Assembly: GCA_030618675.1 (NCBI GenBank)
Contig: JAUXCV010000062.1
Span: forward strand, 1-8,487
Source: Acidimicrobiia bacterium
GTDB taxonomy: Bacteria > Actinomycetota > Acidimicrobiia > Spongiisociales > UBA5794
Direction of reading: 5' to 3'
DNA: 8,487 nucleotides
In this document: one piece after another, positions 1-5,423 of the stretch
Layout: each line of letters starts with the position of its first letter
Position numbering within the stretch: the first letter of the stretch is position 1
Program-made: the position numbers and the translations under genes
Notes under the pieces: model-generated
What the model was told of the DNA's origin: nothing
What the model saw: only the letters and a program-made list of their open reading frames with translations
Databases searched by the model: none

Positions 1-81
1 GTCATCGACGCTCTCGACCATGTGCTCGGTGACGCAGGAACCGTACGGGTACTCGCCGTCGACTACGAAGGACTCCGTTAG
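1..81 (+). CDS. C-terminal tail of an unidentified protein (partial)
   Basis: Frame 1 is open from the window edge to a TAG stop at 79-81 and encodes 26 residues ending in VLAVDYEGLR. The start lies outside the window and the tail is too short to name a family. Its stop overlaps by four bases the TAA stop of the convergent minus-strand hydrolase gene. The reading frame is plausible but rests only on openness, so it could be chance. Confidence 0.45.
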   Translation, partial: VIDALDHVLGDAGTVRVLAVDYEGLR

Positions 82-851
82 CACCCGATGGTGGCGCTGT
101 GGGGTGTCCACTCTGTGGCAGGGTGAGCGAGTCGGATCGACTCGATGAACGCCTCGAACAGGAGATGTGAAGCTTCGTCGCAGTTGTCGCCGAGGAACTC
201 GGGATGCCACTGCACCGCCAGGAGCGGCCATTCATCATCCTCGTGCTGGATCCCTTCGACCACCCCATCATCGGCCCAGGCCACGGCGCGGAACCCGGGG
301 GCGAGATCCTTCACGGCCTGGTGATGGATGGAGTTCACCATCAGTTGCGTGGTACGCACAGCCTTCGAGACCCTGGAGTTGGCGTCGATCGTGACCGGCT
401 GGTGAGCCTCGTACACGGCTTCACCGCGGACGCCGTGATCGGTCGACCCTATCGCAGAGGGAATGTCCTGAATGAGCGTGCCTCCCAGCGCCACGTTGAC
501 GACCTGAAGGCCCCGGCAGATCGCCAGAACCGGGAGGTGACGACTCTTCGCCTCGCGGACGAGGGCGAGTTCGAACTCGTCCCGGACCGTGTTGGTCTTG
601 CGGATCTCGGGGTGCGGCTCTTCGCCGTATCTACACGGCTCCATGTCTCCTCCGCCGGTGAAGACGATGCCGTCGAGACGGTCGACGACTGTGGTCACGT
701 CGTCGCTTGGCACGGGGGGAAGGATCACGGGGAGGCCGCCGGCACGAAGCACGGAATCGGTATAGGTGTGTCCTATCACATGCGAGTCGAGGCTGCCGGA
801 CGCGCTGATCGCCTGCTTCGGTTGGGAGGTAACCCCGATGATCGGCCGCAT
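78..851 (-). CDS. Class I glutamine amidotransferase-like hydrolase, peptidase C26 / PuuD family
   Basis: This 257-residue protein resembles gamma-glutamyl-gamma-aminobutyrate hydrolases, cytosolic enzymes that cleave gamma-glutamyl amide bonds, for example in the Puu putrescine pathway. Seen in the sequence: N-terminal RPIIGVTSQ (residues 2-10), the oxyanion-region strand GIVFTGGGDMEP (61-72), the nucleophile elbow AICRGLQ with Cys112, and the catalytic HPE motif with His216 and Glu218. The triad is complete and the length is normal for the family. The ATG at 849-851 was chosen because the family begins at this RPxIG segment; a longer frame reaching 989 would run through the divergent promoter. 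No Shine-Dalgarno sequence precedes the ATG, and a TAGAAT element ends 7 bases upstream, so the transcript may be leaderless. There is no other puu gene nearby, so the true substrate is unknown; related members act on other gamma-glutamyl compounds or glutamine. Confidence 0.88.
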   Translation of the reverse strand: MRPIIGVTSQPKQAISASGSLDSHVIGHTYTDSVLRAGGLPVILPPVPSDDVTTVVDRLDGIVFTGGGDMEPCRYGEEPHPEIRKTNTVRDEFELALVREAKSRHLPVLAICRGLQVVNVALGGTLIQDIPSAIGSTDHGVRGEAVYEAHQPVTIDANSRVSKAVRTTQLMVNSIHHQAVKDLAPGFRAVAWADDGVVEGIQHEDDEWPLLAVQWHPEFLGDNCDEASHLLFEAFIESIRLAHPATEWTPHSATIGC

Positions 852-858
852 CTGAAGG

Positions 859-864
859 ATTCTA
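859..864 (-). promoter_or_regulatory. Possible -10 element of a leaderless promoter for the C26 hydrolase gene
   Basis: On the minus strand TAGAAT (five of six matches to TATAAT) lies 7 bases before the ATG at 851. This would place transcription initiation at or next to the start codon. The absence of a Shine-Dalgarno sequence fits leaderless translation, which is common in Actinomycetota. No good -35 hexamer is visible at the usual distance, so this is tentative. Confidence 0.35.
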
Positions 865-898
865 CAGGCATCGGTGAAGCCGACTATCGGGTCCCAGA

Positions 899-928
899 GT
901 GACACCTGTTTGCGTAGTGGCCTATCCT
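899..928 (+). promoter_or_regulatory. Sigma-70-type promoter for the bS22 gene
   Basis: A GTGACA -35 element (899-904, five of six matches to TTGACA) is separated by 18 bases from a TATCCT -10 element (923-928, four of six matches to TATAAT). Initiation would fall near 935, giving a leader of about 70 bases before the ATG at 1007. Position and spacing fit a housekeeping promoter for a ribosomal protein gene. The assignment is by pattern only. Confidence 0.6.
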
Positions 929-1006
929 CCGCGAACCTTATGGACTCCGGCCCGGCCTCGCCGCCGCCGGAACCGGTCCCCGAGTACACCGAGTGAGGTC
1001 TCCTGC

Positions 1007-1099
1007 ATGGGTTCGCTGATCAAGAAGCGTCGGAAGAAGATGAGCAAGCACAAGTATCGCAAGCGCATCAAGGCGAATCGACACAAAGCCAAGAAGTAG
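1007..1099 (+). CDS. Small ribosomal subunit protein bS22 type (AURKAIP1/COX24-domain protein)
   Basis: This encodes a 30-residue, extremely basic protein that starts MGSLIKKRRKKMSKHKYRK and is almost entirely Lys, Arg and His apart from a few hydrophobic residues. It closely resembles the mycobacterial bS22 peptide (about 33 residues, starting MGSVIKKRRKRMSKKKHRK as I recall it), which binds the 30S subunit near the decoding region. The same core occurs in mitochondrial AURKAIP1. The ATG at 1007 was chosen because it matches the family start and has a GAGG Shine-Dalgarno sequence at 995-998, 8 bases upstream. A longer open frame from 899 would overlap the promoter, and the internal ATG at 1040 would lose the conserved N-terminus. 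It is a monocistronic unit with its own promoter and hairpin terminator, and is easy to miss with length cut-offs. Confidence 0.9.
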   Translation: MGSLIKKRRKKMSKHKYRKRIKANRHKAKK

Positions 1100-1107
1100 C
1101 CGCCCAT

Positions 1108-1134
1108 CACCGCCCACGGTCACCGTGGGCGGTG
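1108..1134 (+). terminator. Strong hairpin, probable terminator of bS22 (possibly bidirectional)
   Basis: A perfect 12-bp GC-rich stem (1108-1119 pairing with 1123-1134) closes a 3-base TCA loop, starting 9 bases after the bS22 stop. It is followed by CTCTGTGTC rather than a clean T-tract, which is common for actinobacterial terminators. It lies between two converging genes, so it could also stop transcripts from the PAC2 gene. Confidence 0.75.
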
Positions 1135-1147
1135 CTCTGTGTCGGAA

Positions 1148-1196
1148 GAGCCGAGAGCCAAGAACCAAGTACGTTCTGACTACTGACTACTGACTA
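1148..1196. repeat. Heptanucleotide repeat block A (7 units, 49 bp)
   Basis: Read on the plus strand, the block divides exactly into seven 7-base units: GAGCCGA, GAGCCAA, GAACCAA, GTACGTT, then CTGACTA three times. The two sub-families, related to GAGCCAA and identical CTGACTA, keep a common 7-base phase across the single unrelated unit between them. The block lies in the convergent spacer between bS22 and the PAC2 gene. Three exact copies of CTGACTA are the reverse complement of the TAGTCAG units found at 7151-7178. Confidence 0.8.
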
Positions 1197-1215
1197 CTCC
1201 GTGCGCAGCACGGAC

Positions 1216-2055
1216 TCACACGTCTCTGAGGAAGTTCTCGATCTCGTCGACGAGTTCACCAGTCCGTCCGGGATCCATCTGCCGGCCGTTCTCAGCGACC
1301 TCGCGGACGTACTCTGCGAGATCGTCCGATTCTGCGACGGCCTCATCGACCTCGGTGATGAACTCGGTCTCCATCTTGCGGAGTTCTTCGCTGTCGCCGT
1401 CGAAACCGACGATCTCACCAGCCTTGCTGAGCAGCGCGCGCATCGCCATCGGATTCGGACTCGCCGCGAGGTAGTGCGGCGTCGCCGCCCAGATGCTCGT
1501 GGCCGGGATGCCGGCCTCCTTGCACGCTTCTCCCAGCACCGCAACGATCCCGGTCGGTCCCTCGTAGTCGGTTGCCGGCAGCGAGGTTGCGTCGAGATGG
1601 GAAGGGTCAGTGGCGACCGCCGACAACGGAACCGGCGCCGAGTGCGTGACAGAACCGATGTAGGCGCCAAGCATCGTGACCGACTCGACACCGCTGTCCG
1701 CAAGGACCGCCGCCACAGTGCGGGCGAACGTCTTCCAGCGGAACGTGGGCTCGTCTCCGACGACGACAACGAGGTCATGATCCTGATCGGGACGCTCGAT
1801 CGCGTAGAAACGCGTCTCGGGCCACGTCATCGCCTGGATCGACCCGTCCTGAACGACGACCGAGGGTCGGTGCTGCTGGAAGTCGAAGAACTCCTCCGGC
1901 TCGATAACGGCGAAAGGGTGCCGGATGCTGCGGCGCTCGAGCAGATAGCGAAGAGCCCCGGAGGCGGCATCGCATGCATCGTTCCAGCCTTCGAACGCGA
2001 GGACCGCGCGCGGTTGACGGAGGGAGGGTTTGTTGAAGCGTCGTACCGGGTCCAC
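1216..2055 (-). CDS. PAC2-family protein
   Basis: A 279-residue protein of the PAC2 family, named after a eukaryotic proteasome assembly chaperone and widespread in Actinomycetota (for example Rv2125 of M. tuberculosis). Seen: the N-terminal signature AFEGWNDACDAASGA (about residues 19-33), the VVVVGDEP strand near 95-102, MLGAYIGSVTHSAPVP around 127-142, WAATPHYLAASPNP around 188-201, and an acidic helical C-terminus (DEAVAESDDLAEYVREV). There is no signal peptide or membrane segment, so it should be cytosolic. The start is GTG at 2053-2055, the only start between the preceding in-frame stop and the conserved signature; no Shine-Dalgarno sequence is visible, so translation may be leaderless. 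Proteasome-related chaperoning is a reasonable guess but no proteasome gene lies here, and the bacterial function is not established. Confidence 0.88.
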   Translation of the reverse strand: MDPVRRFNKPSLRQPRAVLAFEGWNDACDAASGALRYLLERRSIRHPFAVIEPEEFFDFQQHRPSVVVQDGSIQAMTWPETRFYAIERPDQDHDLVVVVGDEPTFRWKTFARTVAAVLADSGVESVTMLGAYIGSVTHSAPVPLSAVATDPSHLDATSLPATDYEGPTGIVAVLGEACKEAGIPATSIWAATPHYLAASPNPMAMRALLSKAGEIVGFDGDSEELRKMETEFITEVDEAVAESDDLAEYVREVAENGRQMDPGRTGELVDEIENFLRDV

Positions 2056-2126
2056 AACCGGAAGGCTATCGGGCGGACGCCGTAGCGCCCATCAGTGCCG
2101 CGATAGGGCCGAACGGCTCCCTTCCT

Positions 2127-2141
2127 GAGACCTCCGGCCCT
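2127..2141 (+). promoter_or_regulatory. Degenerate DosR-like box upstream of the hydrogenase operon
   Basis: The 15-mer GAGACCTCCGGCCCT matches the mycobacterial hypoxic-response (DosR/DevR) core GGGACTTNNGNCCCT at 10 of 12 defined positions, with mismatches at positions 2 and 6. It is centred near 2134, about 46 bases before the transcription start predicted from the -10 candidate, where an activator would sit. The group 3b hydrogenase of M. smegmatis is DosR-controlled, which makes the match worth recording. No dosR or dosS gene is visible here. Confidence 0.35.
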
Positions 2142-2146
2142 AGGCC

Positions 2147-2176
2147 TTTCATGTGGCCGCTCGTACCGTATACGAG
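2147..2176 (+). promoter_or_regulatory. Candidate promoter and operator dyad of the hydrogenase operon
   Basis: A weak -35 (TTTCAT, 2147-2152) and a -10 (TATACG, 2169-2174) are spaced by 16 bases. The -10 lies inside a perfect inverted repeat with 6-bp arms, CTCGTA at 2160-2165 and TACGAG at 2171-2176, around a 5-base centre. The dyad could be an operator or a hairpin at the promoter. Only about 20 bases separate it from the hydB start, so the leader would be very short. Confidence 0.35.
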
Positions 2177-2184
2177 AGCATCCC

Positions 2185-2193
2185 AGGATGGAG
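2185..2193 (+). promoter_or_regulatory. hydB: Ribosome binding site that sets the hydB start
   Basis: AGGA at 2185-2188 lies 7 bases before GTG 2196-2198, and the adjoining GGAG ends 2 bases before it. The upstream in-frame ATG at 2151 has no purine-rich site at a useful distance and falls in the promoter region, so GTG 2196 is preferred. Confidence 0.6.
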
Positions 2194-2195
2194 AA

Positions 2196-3347
2196 GTGAC
2201 AGCACCACTCGTCATCGACCGCGAGGGCGTCGACGCCCTTATCGGCGAACTTATCAACCGAGGCTACGAGGTCGTCGGACCGACCGTTCGTGGCCAGACC
2301 ATTCTCTACGACACGATCACATCGACCGGAGACCTGCCGGTCGGCATACGCGATCGACAGGAAGCAGGGACCTACCGACTCGAGAAACGAGACGACGACG
2401 CTCTCTTCGGATACGTCGTCGGACCGCAGTCGTGGAAGCAATTCCTCACGCCCCCCGGGACCGTGTTCTGGAAAGGGCTTCGTACCGAGGACGGATTCGA
2501 GACGGTCGCACCGGAGGAGCCTCCGAAGTACGCGTTCTTCGGGGCGAGGCCGTGCGACGTCGCTGCGATGAAGATCCAGGACGACGTTTATCTGCCCATC
2601 GAGGACGGCCTCTACACCAGTCGACGGAAGCGATCGTTCACCGTGGCCGTGAACTGCACCGAACCCGCGTCGACATGCTTCTGTGCATCGATGGGGACCG
2701 GGCCGGACGTCAACGAAGGCTACGACATCGCCCTCACCGAGGTACTGAGCGGCGGGCAGCACTACTTCCTTGCTGAGGCGGGAAGTGATGAGGGAACTGA
2801 CGTGCTCGCGGCGCTTGCTGCCCGCGATGCTCGCGACGAAGAAGTCGTCAAGGCACGGCGCCTCGTCGTCCATGCGGCGGATCAGATGGGCCGCAAACTC
2901 GAGACCGATGGATTGAAGGATCTCCTCTACGCGAATCTCGAGAATCCGTATTGGGCTGAGATCGGAGAGCGATGTTTGTCGTGCACGAACTGCACGATGG
3001 TCTGTCCCACCTGCTTCTGCTCGACCGTGGAAGATCGCCAGGCTCTGGACGGATCGAGCGCTGAGCGGGTCCGCACCTGGGACTCGTGTTTCACCCTTGA
3101 CTTCTCCTATATCCACGGTGGAGCGGTTCGCTCGTCCGCCGGTGCGCGTTACCGCCAATGGCTCACGCACAAGCTGGCATCGTGGCAGGACCAATTCGAC
3201 TCGATCGGATGCGTGGGATGCGGCCGATGCATCGCCTGGTGCCCGGTCGGCATCGACATCACGAAGGAAGTGGCAGCGATCAGAGAACGGGACATCCGCC
3301 TCGTTTCGGTCGGGACTCCCATCGTCAAGGAGGCAGCGAGTGAGTGA
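2196..3347 (+). CDS. hydB: Group 3b [NiFe] hydrogenase beta subunit, two-[4Fe-4S] electron-transfer protein
   Basis: A 383-residue cytosolic electron-transfer subunit that passes electrons between the hydrogenase dimer and the flavin subunit in bidirectional NAD(P)-linked (sulf)hydrogenases. It has the family layout: an N-terminal domain with FFGARPCD (residues 114-121) and Cys at 154, 161 and 163, then two ferredoxin-type sites. The first is Cys260, 263, 266 and 270 (CxxCxxCxxxCP); the second is Cys339, 342, 345 and 349, also followed by Pro. Length matches the family. The GTG start at 2196 is supported by the ribosome binding site; the frame extends 15 codons upstream to an ATG at 2151. It is the first gene of a six-gene operon and overlaps the next gene by 8 bases. 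All cluster ligands are present, so it should be functional. Confidence 0.92.
   Translation: MTAPLVIDREGVDALIGELINRGYEVVGPTVRGQTILYDTITSTGDLPVGIRDRQEAGTYRLEKRDDDALFGYVVGPQSWKQFLTPPGTVFWKGLRTEDGFETVAPEEPPKYAFFGARPCDVAAMKIQDDVYLPIEDGLYTSRRKRSFTVAVNCTEPASTCFCASMGTGPDVNEGYDIALTEVLSGGQHYFLAEAGSDEGTDVLAALAARDARDEEVVKARRLVVHAADQMGRKLETDGLKDLLYANLENPYWAEIGERCLSCTNCTMVCPTCFCSTVEDRQALDGSSAERVRTWDSCFTLDFSYIHGGAVRSSAGARYRQWLTHKLASWQDQFDSIGCVGCGRCIAWCPVGIDITKEVAAIRERDIRLVSVGTPIVKEAASE
3327..3333 (+). promoter_or_regulatory. Strong ribosome binding site for the cNMP-fold gene
   Basis: A near-perfect AAGGAGG lies 6 bases before GTG 3340-3342, within the end of hydB. It fixes the start of the next gene and implies efficient, coupled translation. 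Confidence 0.8.
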
Positions 3348-3801
3348 AGCATTTGACCTTCTCGTGGATCAGCCCTTCTTCAAGGGGATGACCGAGGACC
3401 AGATCCGGGTCGTCGCCGAGACGGCCACGCCGGTCTCGTACCGCGAGGGGGAGTTCATCTTCTTCGAGGGGGGAAAGGCCGATTCGTGCTTCCTCATCCT
3501 CGATGGTGGTGTTGCTCTCGGACTCGAGAAGCCCGGACATGGGCCAACGGCGATCCTCACCTTGCACGCTGGAGATCTCCTCGGATGGTCGTGGCTCTAT
3601 CCGCCGTACCGCTGGAGCTACAACGCCCACATCCACGTCGATACCAAGGCCATCCGTTTCGATGGCCCGCGGTTGAAGGAAGCCGCGGACGCCGACCCCG
3701 TTCTCGGATACGAACTCATGAAGCGTTTCACCGACATGCTCGTCAAGCGCATGCAATCAATCAGGATCCAATTACTTGATGTCTACTCAACTCCTCGCTG
3801 A
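3340..3801 (+). CDS. Cyclic nucleotide-binding (CRP-like) domain protein without a DNA-binding domain
   Basis: A 153-residue single-domain protein with the CRP/cNMP-binding beta-barrel fold. Seen: the N-terminal helix (FDLLVDQPFFKGMTEDQI), the barrel with YREGEFIFFEGGKADSCFLILDGGVAL (residues 34-60), the phosphate-binding-cassette region GDLLGW...YRWSYNA (78-96), and a C-terminal helix (LMKRFTDMLVKRMQSIRIQLLD). There is no helix-turn-helix, so it is not a stand-alone transcription factor. The usual cassette Glu is not evident: Trp residues sit there, although Arg91 is kept. The ligand may therefore be absent or unusual. A gene of this type sits between hydB and hydG in known actinobacterial group 3b operons, which suggests a regulatory or structural hydrogenase partner. 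It overlaps hydB by 8 bases and hydG by 23 bases. Confidence 0.85.
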   Translation: MSEAFDLLVDQPFFKGMTEDQIRVVAETATPVSYREGEFIFFEGGKADSCFLILDGGVALGLEKPGHGPTAILTLHAGDLLGWSWLYPPYRWSYNAHIHVDTKAIRFDGPRLKEAADADPVLGYELMKRFTDMLVKRMQSIRIQLLDVYSTPR

Positions 3802-4627
3802 ACCAGTCGCCTGCCCGATGCATCCGGTTCCCTGCCGGGTCCACTCGGTCGTGCGCGAACTCGAAGACACGTTCACCCTCGAACTCGATCCGCCGGGAGA
3901 CGGGTGGGAATTCGCTCCCGGCCAGTTCACGATGCTCTACGCCTTCGGGATCGGCGAGGTTCCGATCTCGATCAGTGGAGATCCGAGCGACTCGAGCCGG
4001 ATCGTCCAGACGATTCGGGCCGTCGGGCCGGTGACCGATGCGCTCACGGCCGTCTCTCCGGGAGATTTCGTCGGCGTGCGCGGTCCGTACGGGACGTCGT
4101 GGCCGACCGGATCGGCTGAGGGGCGGGACTTGCTCATCATCACCGGCGGCATCGGTCTTGCACCGCTCCGTCCGGCGATCCTCGAAGTCCTCGACCATCG
4201 CGATCGCTACGACAACATCACGCTGCTGTATGGAGCTCGTTCGCCCGGCGAGTTGCTGTTCGCCGAGGAGCTTCAGGAGTGGCGCGGTCGCTTCGATCTC
4301 GAAGTGCTGATCACCGTCGACCGAGGCGACCAGGTGTGGCGGGGTCCGGTGGGTGTTGTGACCTCGCTCATCGGTCGGGCCTCATTCGATCCGGAATCGG
4401 CGGTAGCGTTCGTCTGCGGCCCCGAGATCATGATGAGATTCACGATCCAGGAACTGCTGAGCAGGGGTTTCACCGACGATCGGTTGCATATCTCGATGGA
4501 GCGGAACATGAAGTGTGGAATCGGCCTCTGCGGCCACTGTCAATTGGGGCCTTTCTTCGTCTGCAAGGACGGTCCGATCTTCCGTTGCTCCGAGATGGGC
4601 GATACGTGTTGGACCAGGGAGGTGTGA
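3779..4627 (+). CDS. hydG: Group 3b [NiFe] hydrogenase gamma subunit, FAD/NAD(P)-binding with [2Fe-2S]
   Basis: A 282-residue flavoprotein of the ferredoxin-NADP reductase/dihydroorotate dehydrogenase electron-transfer superfamily. It exchanges electrons between NAD(P)(H) and the hydrogenase Fe-S chain. Seen in order: a beta-barrel FAD domain with PISIS (62-66) and RGPYG (101-105), the NAD(P)-binding loop ITGGIGLAPLRP (121-132), CGPEIMM (213-219), and a C-terminal [2Fe-2S] site with Cys246, 251, 254 and 262 in PyrK-like spacing. The ATG at 3779 is taken as start. A TTG directly before it (3776) is possible, since AGGA at 3763-3766 is 9 bases from it and 12 from the ATG. The coding region begins inside the previous gene and ends one base before hydD, so translation is coupled. 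Cofactor preference (NADP or NAD) cannot be read from the sequence. Confidence 0.92.
   Translation: MSTQLLAEPVACPMHPVPCRVHSVVRELEDTFTLELDPPGDGWEFAPGQFTMLYAFGIGEVPISISGDPSDSSRIVQTIRAVGPVTDALTAVSPGDFVGVRGPYGTSWPTGSAEGRDLLIITGGIGLAPLRPAILEVLDHRDRYDNITLLYGARSPGELLFAEELQEWRGRFDLEVLITVDRGDQVWRGPVGVVTSLIGRASFDPESAVAFVCGPEIMMRFTIQELLSRGFTDDRLHISMERNMKCGIGLCGHCQLGPFFVCKDGPIFRCSEMGDTCWTREV
4617..4622 (+). promoter_or_regulatory. hydD: Ribosome binding site for hydD
   Basis: GGGAGG lies 6 bases before GTG 4629-4631, inside the last codons of hydG. It selects this start over the much longer open frame that begins at 4515 within hydG. Confidence 0.75.
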
Positions 4628-4628
4628 C

Positions 4629-5423
4629 GTGACGCTCCCCACTCTCGCTGTTCACAAATTCGCCTCGTGTGACGGCTGTCAGTTGAGTCTCCTCGACCTC
4701 GAGGACGAACTGCTCGCCGTCGCCGGAGTGATCCAGATCGCCAACTTCATGGAGGCGTCGCGCGAGGTGCTGCCTCCCCCCTACGATGTCACGCTCGTCG
4801 AGGGGTCGATCACGACCGCCCACGACGCCGAACGGATCAAGCAGATCCGCGAGGAGACGCCCGTGCTCATCACGATCGGCGCATGTGCCACGGCGGGCGG
4901 GATCCAGGCGCTACGGAACTGGAAAGACGTCGACGACTTCAGCCGGTACGTCTATGCCCATCCCGAGTACCTCGACACGCTACAGACCTCGACACCGGTC
5001 GCCGACCACGTCTCGGTCGACTTCGAACTGCGCGGGTGTCCCGTCTCGAAGTACCAGTTGCTCGAAGTGCTCGTCGCCTTCCTCCAGGGACGACGGCCGA
5101 ACATCCCGACCTACAGCGTCTGCGTTGAGTGCAAGTTGAAGGGGAACGCTTGCGTGATGGTCTCCCAGGGGATTCCGTGCCTCGGTCCGGTAACGCAAGC
5201 GGGCTGCGACGCCCTGTGTCCCACGTACGACCGCGGTTGCTTCGGCTGCTTCGGTCCGATGGAGACTCCGAACACGGCAGCCCTCGCCGATCAGTGGAAG
5301 GTGATGGGCGCCTCGGATCGGGAACTCGTCGACGCTTTCCGGAACTTCAACGCCTGGTCTGAGCCGTTCCGCAAAGAGAGCGACCGTCGGGAAGCATCGA
5401 TCGAGATTGGTGGTGTGCGATGA
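4629..5423 (+). CDS. hydD: Group 3b [NiFe] hydrogenase small (delta) subunit
   Basis: The 264-residue small subunit carries the Fe-S relay between the Ni-Fe site in HydA and the diaphorase module. Seen: the proximal [4Fe-4S] ligands Cys14 and Cys17 (ASCDGCQL), Cys86 (IGACATAGG) and Cys137 (RGCPVSK), then eight more cysteines at 165, 168, 175, 184, 193, 197, 204 and 207 for two further clusters. There is no twin-arginine signal peptide, so it is cytoplasmic, unlike uptake hydrogenases of groups 1 and 2. The GTG start leaves the conserved CDGC motif about 14 residues in, as in the family. The gene begins one base after hydG ends and its stop overlaps the hydA start (ATGA). All twelve cluster ligands are intact. 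Confidence 0.93.
   Translation: MTLPTLAVHKFASCDGCQLSLLDLEDELLAVAGVIQIANFMEASREVLPPPYDVTLVEGSITTAHDAERIKQIREETPVLITIGACATAGGIQALRNWKDVDDFSRYVYAHPEYLDTLQTSTPVADHVSVDFELRGCPVSKYQLLEVLVAFLQGRRPNIPTYSVCVECKLKGNACVMVSQGIPCLGPVTQAGCDALCPTYDRGCFGCFGPMETPNTAALADQWKVMGASDRELVDAFRNFNAWSEPFRKESDRREASIEIGGVR

Noticed and set aside
204..902. 232-codon plus-strand open frame
   Set aside because: Antisense to the C26 hydrolase, whose full catalytic triad is intact. No ribosome binding site or motif supports it.
1148..1196. CRISPR array
   Set aside because: Units are 7 bases with no unique spacers of constant length, and no cas gene is present.
1201..2085. 294-codon plus-strand open frame
   Set aside because: Antisense to the PAC2-family gene; low-complexity Arg/Asp-rich product typical of a shadow frame.
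2105..2122. AGGG...CCCT arms upstream of the DosR-like box, considered as a second DosR site
   Set aside because: Only the outer four bases of each arm are symmetric, the spacing is wrong, and it matches about 7 of 12 defined DosR positions.
1827..3194. 455-codon minus-strand open frame across hydB and the PAC2 start
   Set aside because: It is antisense to hydB and PAC2, both of which have clear family motifs. The product has no recognisable motif, and long antisense frames are expected in GC-rich coding DNA.
3340..3801. CRP/FNR transcription factor
   Set aside because: The protein ends after the cNMP-fold helix; there is no helix-turn-helix segment.
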